A stretch of 40,058 nucleotides of DNA from an uncultured Prevotellaceae bacterium (GTDB lineage Bacteria; Bacteroidota; Bacteroidia; Bacteroidales; Bacteroidaceae): the NCBI GenBank assembly GCA_946406435.1, contig CAMJKP010000027.1, positions 1 through 40,058 on the forward strand, in the 5' to 3' direction. Under the pieces are notes generated by a model. The model was given only the letters and a program-made list of their open reading frames with translations, searched no databases and had not been told where the DNA came from. Position 1 is the first letter of the stretch; each line of letters opens with the position of its first letter. The translations under genes and the position numbers were made by a program. Below are positions 23,546-31,306 of this stretch, in pieces.

Positions 23546-24124
23546 TTACTTTATTGTTGGAGCAACGAAAGAAACTCTATTCTTTTTAGGTGGATTTATG
23601 TTCATGATACTCTCATCAACAAATGGGTCATCAACTACAACACAAGAATCAGAATAGTATGATACCAGAAGAAATCTCATATTTAATCCAATACCTTCTT
23701 CTTTTACCTTATCAAGATAATCCTTCTTTAGTTTGTTTTGATCCATTATAACATCAGCATCAGATGATAGGAAGACAATCTTTCCATCAAGCATAAAATA
23801 CCGTCCTGGATATAGCGCAGAAGCACGAAACTCACCTTCATTAGCTATACTACCTTTATCAACCGTCACTAACATGAAGATTTCATTCTCTACATCTTCG
23901 TATAAACCTCTATTCGGCTTTTCGCGATGCATACCTGTTGATTTCAGCAAATAGCACTGAGCGTCAGAGTTTTCACGCATATATTTCCTCACTTCGCTAA
24001 GCAAACTATGTTTCATGCAAACAGTATCAACTTCCTGCATAGAAGACAATATTGTCGGCTTATTCTCTTTTGTGCAAGAGAATATTAGTAAAACAAAGAC
24101 GAGTATAGGGATGATTTTTCTCAT
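23546..24124 (-). CDS. Putative lipoprotein, unknown function
   Basis: 192 residues. Signal MRKIIPILVFVLLIFSC-T with Cys17, nearly the same as its downstream neighbour. The mature part contains SLLSEVRKYMRENSDAQCYL and a beta-rich region (GEFRASALYPGRYFMLDGKI); no family recognised. It starts 3 bp after the small membrane protein gene and ends 6 bp before the next, so the genes are almost certainly co-transcribed. Confidence 0.75.
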   Translation of the reverse strand: MRKIIPILVFVLLIFSCTKENKPTILSSMQEVDTVCMKHSLLSEVRKYMRENSDAQCYLLKSTGMHREKPNRGLYEDVENEIFMLVTVDKGSIANEGEFRASALYPGRYFMLDGKIVFLSSDADVIMDQNKLKKDYLDKVKEEGIGLNMRFLLVSYYSDSCVVVDDPFVDESIMNINPPKKNRVSFVAPTIK

Positions 24125-24127
24125 ATT

Positions 24128-24367
24128 TCATTTCTTATATTTAGACATTATAAATGATACTATCATTGTGATTACTAAACTCATTGGAATTAGTACTATC
24201 TCAATAATAATCCATAGTATAGAGCACATAAACAAATCGTCCCTAAATGCACAGCGAGGAGCATCAACAGGACAAGTGCATGTTAATCTTTTACAAAGAT
24301 ACAAAATTCCCATGCAAACTGTAACAATGAGAGTTTCTATACAAATGATTTTTAAGTATTTATTCAT
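24128..24367 (-). CDS. Small two-TM membrane protein
   Basis: 79 residues from ATG at 24367, 5 bp after the stop of the preceding gene; a longer reading from 24433 would overlap that gene by 61 bp and is less likely. Hydrophobic segments are IICIETLIVTVCMGILYLC and SILWIIIEIVLIPMSLVITM, with a Cys-rich loop between (CKRLTCTCPVDAPRCAF). The end is basic (SKYKK). No family recognised. Confidence 0.6.
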   Translation of the reverse strand: MNKYLKIICIETLIVTVCMGILYLCKRLTCTCPVDAPRCAFRDDLFMCSILWIIIEIVLIPMSLVITMIVSFIMSKYKK

Positions 24368-24372
24368 TGCTC

Positions 24373-24987
24373 TTAAATCTCGTACCTTAATCTGTCTTGA
24401 AGAACATGTGAGCCATTCTTCCATCTTACCCATGCCTCGAAATCACCATCACTAATGAGAAACCAATCGTTCTTCACTTTCTTGATTTTGCATTTCAAAG
24501 ACGATGGAGCTTGGTGAGGGATTGTTGTCACGAAATCTTCCTTATAGAATACATCTGTATCATTTGGACAATATTCTAATGAAAAGAAATAGGAATCCAA
24601 ATCATGAACTTCATAGATAGCATCCTTTCTTATCAGTTTCCAACTATCACCTACACGTATCTTGCCATACTCCGCATTATAATCCTCATAGAAGCAATCC
24701 ATCAGATTCCACGATGGAGCATAGGTTATTATCTGCCCATCAAGAGCCTTGCATCTTGTCTCTTCTGAAACACTATCATATTCAAAAGTGGCATAGACGG
24801 ACATATCTGTATTGAATATATGCACAGCAGAATCCCTCAATTCCTCAGGAAACGGCAGTTGAAGCACAGCCACCTTAGTGAACACAATGGCAGTATCTTG
24901 CTCTTGAGAAACATTATCACGATTCACACCAGAAGAACATGACGCGAATAGCAAGATAAGCAAAAGGAAGTGGAGATGTTTAATCAT
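24373..24987 (-). CDS. Putative lipoprotein, first gene of the reverse operon
   Basis: 204 residues. The signal ends LLFASC-S (Cys17). The mature protein is mostly beta-strand in character (VYATFEYDSVSEETRCKAL, then DSWKLIRKDAIYEVHDL, and VKNDWFLISDGDFEAWVRW at the end). I recognise no family. A reverse-strand TATCTTTGC box lies 119-127 bp upstream. Confidence 0.75.
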   Translation of the reverse strand: MIKHLHFLLLILLFASCSSGVNRDNVSQEQDTAIVFTKVAVLQLPFPEELRDSAVHIFNTDMSVYATFEYDSVSEETRCKALDGQIITYAPSWNLMDCFYEDYNAEYGKIRVGDSWKLIRKDAIYEVHDLDSYFFSLEYCPNDTDVFYKEDFVTTIPHQAPSSLKCKIKKVKNDWFLISDGDFEAWVRWKNGSHVLQDRLRYEI

Positions 24988-25105
24988 TGTTTATATTTCA
25001 TCGGATAAGAGTAATTCAAGAGAATCCAAATAATCAGAATGAATCTCTACATAGCGCATACTGTTCGTATGATATAGCTATTTATTTTTATTATACTTTC
25101 TGTGG

Positions 25106-25114
25106 GCAAAGATA
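25106..25114 (-). promoter_or_regulatory. -7 box for the reverse lipoprotein operon
   Basis: On the reverse strand the sequence is TATCTTTGC, matching TAnnTTTG; the leader to the ATG at 24987 is about 110 nt. Confidence 0.5.
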
Positions 25115-25189
25115 GTTATTTTTCATGATTTCTCCAAACATTAGCACAAAAATACGCCCTCATATGTTTTTAATTTGCTATTGGCAAGG

Positions 25190-25230
25190 GTTACGGTTAC
25201 ATAAATATGTAACCGAAAAAGAGACACCCT
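25190..25230. terminator. Third copy of the GGTTACATA palindrome
   Basis: CGGTTACATA-AA-TATGTAACCG (25194-25215) with GAGACACCCT at 25221-25230 and AGGGTTA just before. It is nearly identical to the copy at 23032-23076. Here no convergent genes flank it, so it is more likely a dispersed repeat that can also terminate. Confidence 0.6.
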
Positions 25231-25306
25231 ATAACTATTTACTATTTAACGTGTGTTCAACGAATTGCTATAGCCTGATAAAAGCCTTAGCGAATAAAAT
25301 TAATAG

Positions 25307-25365
25307 AACGCGAAGGCGCGAAGATGCAGAGATAAAAATGCTTTGCGACTTCGCGACTTTGCGTT
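25307..25365. repeat. CGCGAAG-type inverted-arm element
   Basis: The left arm (25307-25331) is tandem CGCGAAGG/CGCGAAGATG; the right arm (25340-25365) is GCTTTGCGACTTCGCGACTT and on to CGTT. The arms pair imperfectly around AATAAAAAT-like sequence. The rest of 24988-25394 holds only the promoter and palindrome listed separately. Confidence 0.6.
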
Positions 25366-25394
25366 TAATTCATAAAAATCGGGAAAATAAAGAA

Positions 25395-25428
25395 ATCCCG
25401 CAAACAAGCTCACGCTTGTCTACGGGAT
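25395..25428 (-). terminator. Rho-independent terminator for the tRNA-Val pair
   Basis: Read on the reverse strand: ATCCCG, then ACAAGC-GTGA-GCTTGT, then CGGGAT followed by TTCTTTATTTT. Two nested perfect 6-bp stems plus a U-rich tail, 20 nt downstream of the second tRNA. Confidence 0.8.
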
Positions 25429-25448
25429 AATGTGTGAGAGAGAGAGAG

Positions 25449-25523
25449 TGGGCGTTGACGGATTCGAACCGCCGACCCTCTGCTTGTAAGGCAGATGCTC
25501 TAAACCAGCTGAGCTAAACGCCC
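25449..25523 (-). tRNA. tRNA-Val (anticodon UAC), downstream copy
   Basis: 75 nt including discriminator A. Acceptor GGGCGTT pairs with AACGCCC, the D arm contains AGCTCAGCTGG, the anticodon arm is TCTGC-CTTACAA-GCAGA with anticodon TAC, and the T arm contains GGTTCGAATCC. The CCA end is not encoded. Identical to the copy at 25577-25651. Confidence 0.95.
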
Positions 25524-25576
25524 GAAACACCTTTCGGAGGGATATCAGAATATCTCTTTTTTGCCATTTCTCTTGG

Positions 25577-25651
25577 TGGGCGTTGACGGATTCGAACCGC
25601 CGACCCTCTGCTTGTAAGGCAGATGCTCTAAACCAGCTGAGCTAAACGCCC
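25577..25651 (-). tRNA. tRNA-Val (anticodon UAC), promoter-proximal copy
   Basis: Same 75-nt sequence as its neighbour, 53 bp upstream of it in the direction of transcription. Both are probably made from one transcript starting at the TACCTTTGC box near 25680. Confidence 0.95.
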
Positions 25652-25677
25652 GGAAGAGATATTTCCGAATTGCGAGT

Positions 25678-25686
25678 GCAAAGGTA
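25678..25686 (-). promoter_or_regulatory. -7 box for the tRNA-Val pair
   Basis: On the reverse strand TACCTTTGC followed by ACTCGCAATTC. The first tRNA starts 27 bp downstream, leaving a very short leader. The post-box ACTCGCAA matches the receptor promoter at 868. Confidence 0.65.
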
Positions 25687-25802
25687 CTACATTTCCATGA
25701 GACTACCAAATTTTTCTATGACTTTTTTTCTAAATCTATCAATTTTTGTTGATGCGAGCCAAAAAGTTGGTTATTCTTTAAGGAGTAATTCAGTTATTTT
25801 TT

Positions 25803-25972
25803 AAGGAGTAATAAGGAATACAAGGAGTAACGCTCCTAAAGTCGCTTAAGGAGTACAAGACGATAGTAATTCTCGTTGAAAGGCTAAAGTCAAAAGTCAA
25901 AAGCCTTAGTCCTTAGACCGTATAAGACATTCGTCTTGTACTCCTTGTACTCCTTGTACTCCTTAAAAACTA
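25803..25972 (+). repeat. AAGGAGTACAAGGAGT-type inverted-arm element, copy 2
   Basis: It shares its left 77 bp (25805-25881) and right 53 bp (25918-25970) with the copy at 14519-14725; the centre is different and carries AAAGTCAAAAGTC repeats. GGAGTACAAGACGA on the left pairs with TCGTCTTGTACTCC on the right. It lies between the mutL stop and the tRNA promoter; nothing else is seen in 25687-25997. Confidence 0.8.
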
Positions 25973-25997
25973 TGAATTATGAATTATGCTCTATGAA

Positions 25998-27920
25998 CTA
26001 AAACCTCTGTTCTATTTCCTTTTCGCCCAAAACCACGGTTATGGTCTTGCCATCGGGGGTGTATCGGCTGTTTTCGCATTGAAGAAGTCGCTCTATCAGA
26101 CTCTCCATCTGCTCCTGTGAGAGTATCTCTCCGTATGGGGTGGCTGCACGCTCTGCAAGCTGCAAGGCGAGGAATGAGTTTATCTCAGATTTGACATCAG
26201 AACCGTATTCCACCACCGCACTTACAAGTTCGTTGACAAGGGTGACGGCATCGAGACCGTCAAGACCTGCGGGTATTCCAGAAACGCTATAGCTGCCGTT
26301 GCCCTCCTCGCTTATCTCAAAGCCAAGACTGCACATCTCACCTATGGCTGTGGAGAGGTATGGCGAATATGACGGCGGGAACTGCACGACCTCTGGGAAG
26401 AGAATCTTCTGCGTGCTTGATGTCCTTGTGGCAAGGCTGTGCATATAGTATTCAAAGAGGATGCGCACATCTGCCCGATATTGGTCGGTGAACATCAGTC
26501 CGTTCTCCACCTGTGTGACGATGTATTTGCCACTATATTGCAGATGCTCGTGACCGCGATTAAGCAACGGCATCTGCTCGTCCTCATAGTCATTAAGCAT
26601 AGAGGAGAAGATATTGCCATCTTCCTGCGTATCGTCGATATTGATAGCCGTAGGACTATAAAGGCTCTCCCACCCTTGTGTCTGGCGTGGCTTATAGTCG
26701 CCAAGTCCGAGGGACGAACTCGGTATGCCGCCTCCGCGTGTGCCGTGGCTGCTGCCAGAAGAGGCGCGTGAAGGCTTATCCAAATACTGAGGCTCGTCGG
26801 AAGGAGTGCATTTGAATGGGTTGTATGAGGAATCGATTTCGATAGTCGGTTGCTTGGCATCAAACAGCGCATCAGGGTTATATACAGGGATGTCAGGACG
26901 CCCCTCTACATCGAAGTCAATCTCCGTAACGCCTGAGAACTTCCCGACGGCATCGCGCACGGTAGCCATGAGAATCTGCCATATAGCCTGCTCGTTCTCA
27001 AACTTTATCTCGGTCTTTACAGGGTGGATATTCACGTCTATATCCTCGGGATTGACATCGAAGTATATGAAATAAGGCACTTGGTCGCCTGAAGCTATGA
27101 GGCGCTCGAAAGCCTGCTGCACCGCCTTATGGAAATAGGGGTGCTTCATATATCGTCCGTTAACGAAGAAGAACTGCTTTGCGCCCTTCTTACGCGCACT
27201 CTCGGGCTTGCCTACGAATCCCGTTATCTGGCATAGCGTGGTGGCTGTATCGAGAGGCAGGAGCGTCTGGTTTATCTTCTTGCCAAAGACATCCATTATG
27301 CGCTGTCGGAGCGAGGTGGCAGGGAGATTCATGGTCTCCTGTCCGTTGTTATAGAGTATGAAGGAGATTTGCGGATATACGAGTACGATGCGCTCGAATG
27401 TCTGGTTGATGTTGCTCATCTCCGTGGTGTTCGACTTCAGGAATTTCCTTCTTGCCGGCACGTTGAAGAAGAGGTTCTCTACGCAGAAGCTACTGCCCAC
27501 GGCACATGCAACAGGTTCCTGTGACGTAACGCGAGAGCCTTCCAATGTGATGCGCGTTCCGAGTTCATCTTCTGCCCTGCGTGTCTGCAACGTCACCTGT
27601 GCAACGGCTGCGATAGACGCCAATGCCTCGCCACGGAAACCCATGGTGTGGAGCGCGAAGAGGTCGTCGGCCTTGCGTATCTTGGATGTGGCATGACGCT
27701 CGAAAGACAGGCGCGCGTCGGTCTCAGACATACCGCAACCATCATCGATGACCTGTATAGAGGTACGTCCGGCATCCACCACGAGCACCTTGACAGTCTT
27801 GGCGCCCGCATCGATAGCATTCTCCACGAGTTCCTTGATAACAGAGGCTGGGCGCTGTATCACCTCACCTGCCGCTATCTGATTGGCTACGCTGTCTGGC
27901 AGAAGTTGAATTATATCCAT
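25998..27920 (-). CDS. mutL: DNA mismatch repair protein MutL
   Basis: 640 residues. The N-terminal GHKL ATPase is complete: E30 and N34 (KELVENAIDAGA), DDGCGM at 59-64, RHATSK at 75-80 and GFRGEAL at 94-100. A variable linker (about 340-440) precedes the C-terminal dimerisation domain. At the place of the endonuclease motif DQHAxxExxxxE the sequence reads DQYRADVRILFE, and no CPHGRP-type motif is seen near the end, so nicking activity is doubtful by these motifs. It is the last gene of the reverse housekeeping cluster, separated from the OstA-like gene by a palindromic element. It couples MutS mismatch recognition to repair. Confidence 0.95.
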   Translation of the reverse strand: MDIIQLLPDSVANQIAAGEVIQRPASVIKELVENAIDAGAKTVKVLVVDAGRTSIQVIDDGCGMSETDARLSFERHATSKIRKADDLFALHTMGFRGEALASIAAVAQVTLQTRRAEDELGTRITLEGSRVTSQEPVACAVGSSFCVENLFFNVPARRKFLKSNTTEMSNINQTFERIVLVYPQISFILYNNGQETMNLPATSLRQRIMDVFGKKINQTLLPLDTATTLCQITGFVGKPESARKKGAKQFFFVNGRYMKHPYFHKAVQQAFERLIASGDQVPYFIYFDVNPEDIDVNIHPVKTEIKFENEQAIWQILMATVRDAVGKFSGVTEIDFDVEGRPDIPVYNPDALFDAKQPTIEIDSSYNPFKCTPSDEPQYLDKPSRASSGSSHGTRGGGIPSSSLGLGDYKPRQTQGWESLYSPTAINIDDTQEDGNIFSSMLNDYEDEQMPLLNRGHEHLQYSGKYIVTQVENGLMFTDQYRADVRILFEYYMHSLATRTSSTQKILFPEVVQFPPSYSPYLSTAIGEMCSLGFEISEEGNGSYSVSGIPAGLDGLDAVTLVNELVSAVVEYGSDVKSEINSFLALQLAERAATPYGEILSQEQMESLIERLLQCENSRYTPDGKTITVVLGEKEIEQRF

Positions 27921-27961
27921 TGTCTCTCTAAGTAAATCTCGCTTGCGCGAGGATATTCTTT

Positions 27962-28074
27962 TTTGGAAAGTAAATTATCAATAAATTACGACCAGTAAAT
28001 TAATTTTCTTTCTGTGGCGAATGCCACGATAGTAATTTACTGAATATAATTTGCTGCAAATTTACTTTCCCAAA
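27962..28074. repeat. GGAAAGTAAATT-type inverted-arm element
   Basis: Starts TTTTGGAAAGTAAATTA and ends AAATTTACTTTCCCAAAA, with a central perfect hairpin GTGGC-GAAT-GCCAC (28014-28027). Inner units are AGTAAATTA/GTAATTTAC. It fills the gap between mutL and the OstA-like gene. Confidence 0.75.
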
Positions 28075-28082
28075 ATTTAGTC

Positions 28083-29762
28083 CTACTCTAATTTGCGTTT
28101 AGGCGCTTCCCTACGTTTCTCCTGTTTCAGTTCTTTTTCCTTGCCCTTGCCTCTCCAGATGAAGATATCATCCTTGTTCTTCGGACGGATATAGTCGAAC
28201 CATGCAAAGGCAGGGAGATGGAGCCTGTCGGGCGGTATCTGCGTTATCGGGTACATCGTGCCTGTTGACTTCGATGCCCATATCTTCTCCAACTTACGTT
28301 CAGGAGATAGATACATCTTCATAGTGTCGGTTTCAAGGAAGTTGAGTCCGATGATTGTGGTGTCGGCATCGTCAATAGGGTAATACACCGCCTGCACGTT
28401 GCCTATCGCCCATGTCTCACGCGCCTTGCCCTCTTGGAAATACACCTGCATCTCCTTTGAAGCCAACTGATTGTAGTGGGCTGAGTCCATGCGCTCAATG
28501 CTCATCGCCTGACCTATGACATCGGCATAGCGGATGGTGGAGTCCTGCATATAGGCGTGCATAACCTCGCCCAGCACCTGACGCCCCATATTCCATGCAA
28601 TAGGGTCTTTGTAGAGCGTAAGGCATGAGTCCTTGGAGTTGAACACCAGGGAATCGCATACCGCCTGTATGTCGGTGCGATATGCCCTCACCTTATGGAA
28701 TCCGTGCATTACGCGATACACAGAGTCGGTATTGATGTTATATGTATAGAGCTTTATGGAGTCGGCATGAACATACAGGGTGTCGTTCTGGGAGAAGTCC
28801 ATCACAACGGCGGAATCGGTAGCAAAGCCGTATCCGATATTCTCGTCATAGTAGATATGATTGCCAACGAACTGATTCTTGTTCTTCTTATCTACATACA
28901 CCACGTTTCCGAAGCCCTCGTCTATTTTCTTCTTGCTGTCGGAGAACAGGCTGTCGGCGGTTATCGTCTTCTCATTGTTATCAACCGTAGAACGTCCGAA
29001 GAGCATTGATTCCTCGGTGTTGGTGTTGTAGAAGCCGTCGGTTGTACGCACTATGTTTCCCTGATTGACAATCATGGACGGTCCTACCTCATTCTTCTCA
29101 GAGGTATAGTCGCCCACGATATGCGCAACGGAAGTCTGGGTATCGTAATACAGGGTGTCGGAATACATCGTCATCCTGTCATTCTTCAGACGCACCTTGT
29201 AATAGAACACAGCCTCGCGCGTCTCGGTGTTGTATTGTCCCCAGTCTGAGGTCAGCGTACTACCCTTGTCGATAAGCTTTCCGCCGTCGAAGAAATACGC
29301 GATGCCATACATACGGTCGTAGTCGAGGGAGTCGCAAAAGAGCTTCGACTTACGATGCGTGAGCACAACATTCCTACGAGCCTCTGCACGGTCGTCATTA
29401 CCGTCATACCATGCCCATTCAGATTTCAGGGTGAGGGTATCGCCCTGCTTCATGAAGACGTGTCCGAAAGCCTCGAAACTGTTGCTCTGCTCATTGAAAT
29501 ATGCGCTGTCGCAGGTAAGAATTCCACCCTTATGGCGGAACTTCACCTTACCCCTTGCAATCTGAACGTCAGGACGCATGCCATACACGTCGTATTCAAG
29601 TTCGTCAGCGTGCTCAAGATATATACGGGGGTCTTCCTGCTTTGCACCGGCACGTTGCCTCTTGGGCTTGGCAGAGAAAACCACACTCAAGCCAAAAAGG
29701 CACAGGACCATCAACATGATGGTTCTGTGCCATTTTATATTTGCTTTCTTGCGAGTCGTCAT
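28083..29762 (-). CDS. OstA/LptA-like outer-membrane biogenesis protein
   Basis: 559 residues from ATG 29762. That start overlaps the stop of the upstream PPIase gene as TAATG, a translational-coupling arrangement, and is preferred to an in-frame codon 12 bp upstream. A hydrophobic segment (WHRTIMLMVLCLFGLSVVFS) suggests a signal peptide or anchor. It is followed by repeated OstA-type beta units such as VQIARGKVKFRHKGGILTCD and ARRNVVLTHRKSKLFCDSL, as in the LptA/OstA N-terminal domain that binds lipopolysaccharide. The C-terminus is basic and charged. The likely role is LPS transport or assembly in the periplasm. The neighbouring SurA-like chaperones fit this. Confidence 0.85.
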   Translation of the reverse strand: MTTRKKANIKWHRTIMLMVLCLFGLSVVFSAKPKRQRAGAKQEDPRIYLEHADELEYDVYGMRPDVQIARGKVKFRHKGGILTCDSAYFNEQSNSFEAFGHVFMKQGDTLTLKSEWAWYDGNDDRAEARRNVVLTHRKSKLFCDSLDYDRMYGIAYFFDGGKLIDKGSTLTSDWGQYNTETREAVFYYKVRLKNDRMTMYSDTLYYDTQTSVAHIVGDYTSEKNEVGPSMIVNQGNIVRTTDGFYNTNTEESMLFGRSTVDNNEKTITADSLFSDSKKKIDEGFGNVVYVDKKNKNQFVGNHIYYDENIGYGFATDSAVVMDFSQNDTLYVHADSIKLYTYNINTDSVYRVMHGFHKVRAYRTDIQAVCDSLVFNSKDSCLTLYKDPIAWNMGRQVLGEVMHAYMQDSTIRYADVIGQAMSIERMDSAHYNQLASKEMQVYFQEGKARETWAIGNVQAVYYPIDDADTTIIGLNFLETDTMKMYLSPERKLEKIWASKSTGTMYPITQIPPDRLHLPAFAWFDYIRPKNKDDIFIWRGKGKEKELKQEKRREAPKRKLE

Positions 29763-31201
29763 TACTTTATCCAACCCTCGTATTCAAAATTACAGTTCTT
29801 ATAGCGGTCGTCCATACGGACATACGTATCCTTAATCTTACTCTTCACCCAGTTATGGATGAGTTCCTCACGACGCTTCTCAAGCACCACGTTTTTCATT
29901 ACCTGGAAATCATCGGTAATCTTCGCACGATGTCCCTCGGTTCTTGACTTCAGCTTCACGATGGCGCAGACGGTCTTCTGCTTTGCATTAATCATAGTGA
30001 ATGCCTTTGATATCTCACCGACCTTCAGTCCCTCAACGGCACGAGCTACCTCTGGTGGAAGATCCTTCATCTTGAACTTTGAAGTATGTGCGGCATTCTC
30101 CTGATCATAATTAGCCATCAGACCATAGCTGAGACGTGTGTCCTTATCATCGGAGATAAATGAAGCTGCCTCCTCGAAGGTGAACTTATTGGCACGAAGA
30201 TCGTCGGCAATAGAGTCGAGGCGATGCAAGCCCTCGTCGATAGCTGCACGTGGAACCTTCGGCTTACGGAGGATGTGACGGCACTTGATCTTGTCACCAC
30301 GCTTGTCGATAAGCTGAATAATATGGAATCCGAACTCCGTCTCTACAATCTTGCTTATCTTCTTAGGGTCGCTAAGGTTGAAAGCAACGGCAGCAAAGGC
30401 TGGGTCATAGACACCACGTCCGGCATAATCCAATTCGCCTCCCTGACGTGCAGAACCCGGGTCCTCAGAATACAGACGTGCAAGTGCAGCAAAAGAAGTA
30501 GAGCCCTCGGTTACGCGCTTGGTATAGTCACGAAGATCATCCTTCACCTTATTTATCTCCTCAATAGGAATCTTAGGAGCGTTGGTTACAATCTGCACCT
30601 CAACCTCTGTCGGAACGAATGGGATGCTGTCCTCAGGGAGATTCTTGAAATAGTTTCGAACATCAGCAGGTGAAACCTTTACGTCCTCCACCAGTTTCTC
30701 GCGCATCTTGCTTATAAGCTGACGATTCTTGAACTCATCATGCAGTTCATTCCTCATCTGGGTAATAGTCTGCTTGCGGTATTCCTCCAGACGCTCACGA
30801 GAGCCTGCCATCTGAATCCAGCCATTCAACTGCTGTTCTATGGCAGTTGCCACCTCAGTCTCTGTCACTTCGATACTGTCTATGGCTGCCTGATGGAGGA
30901 ATAGCTTCTGAACAGCTATCTGCTCTGGAATACGGCAATCAGGATCTCCACCGAAGTCGATGCCCTCCTGTTCGCCCTGCATACGCATCACCTCTATGTC
31001 GGACAGAAGAATAGGCTCATCACCTACAACCCAAACAACCTCATCGATGAAATTAGGGTTCGGAATTGTATTCTTCTCTACCTTTACAGAATCGTTAGCT
31101 GGTGATTCCTGCATCATAGAGCCGTTACCGAATCTGTTGGTAACAGCAGAAGCAGCGAGTCCCATTAAGAGAAATGAGGAAAGAATTATCTTATGTTTCA
31201 T
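29762..31201 (-). CDS. SurA-like periplasmic peptidylprolyl isomerase (two parvulin-like regions)
   Basis: 479 residues. The signal peptide is MKHKIILSSFLLMGLAASAV. A SurA-type N-terminal region has EVVWVVGDEPILLSDIEVMR (about 55-75). A parvulin domain spans about 175-290 (FAALARLYSEDPGSARQGGE, then FGFHIIQLIDKRG), and a second, more degenerate one about 290-410 (CRHILRKPKVP to KTVCAIVKLKSR). It assists folding of outer-membrane proteins. It overlaps the OstA-like gene by TAATG and lies 105 bp after a second PPIase gene. Confidence 0.9.
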   Translation of the reverse strand: MKHKIILSSFLLMGLAASAVTNRFGNGSMMQESPANDSVKVEKNTIPNPNFIDEVVWVVGDEPILLSDIEVMRMQGEQEGIDFGGDPDCRIPEQIAVQKLFLHQAAIDSIEVTETEVATAIEQQLNGWIQMAGSRERLEEYRKQTITQMRNELHDEFKNRQLISKMREKLVEDVKVSPADVRNYFKNLPEDSIPFVPTEVEVQIVTNAPKIPIEEINKVKDDLRDYTKRVTEGSTSFAALARLYSEDPGSARQGGELDYAGRGVYDPAFAAVAFNLSDPKKISKIVETEFGFHIIQLIDKRGDKIKCRHILRKPKVPRAAIDEGLHRLDSIADDLRANKFTFEEAASFISDDKDTRLSYGLMANYDQENAAHTSKFKMKDLPPEVARAVEGLKVGEISKAFTMINAKQKTVCAIVKLKSRTEGHRAKITDDFQVMKNVVLEKRREELIHNWVKSKIKDTYVRMDDRYKNCNFEYEGWIK

Positions 31202-31209
31202 TAGCCTGA

Positions 31210-31305
31210 CAAAGCCCCCTCCACCTCCCCGAGGGGAGAGCTTTTTATATACAATAATATATCTAAAAGCCCCTCCCCCTCGGGGGAGTTGGAGGGGGGC
31301 CTCTT
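31210..31305. repeat. C/G-run inverted-arm element between the PPIase genes
   Basis: The left arm (CCCCCTCCACCTCCCCGAGG and on) and right arm (CCCCTCCCCCTCGGGGGAGT and on) are mutually complementary, with AT-rich TATATACAATAATATATC between. It is the intergenic counterpart of the sequence found inside porW (5860-5893) and porX (10085-10162). Confidence 0.75.
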
Positions 31306-31306
31306 T

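Noticed and set aside
25125..25430. 101-codon forward frame before the tRNA genes
   Set aside because: It runs through the GGTTACATA palindrome, the CGCGAAG element and the tRNA terminator, so it is not a gene.
29763..29774. Earlier start codon for the OstA-like gene
   Set aside because: The ATG at 29762 forms a TAATG overlap with the upstream stop, a common coupling arrangement, and the signal-like segment is unaffected.
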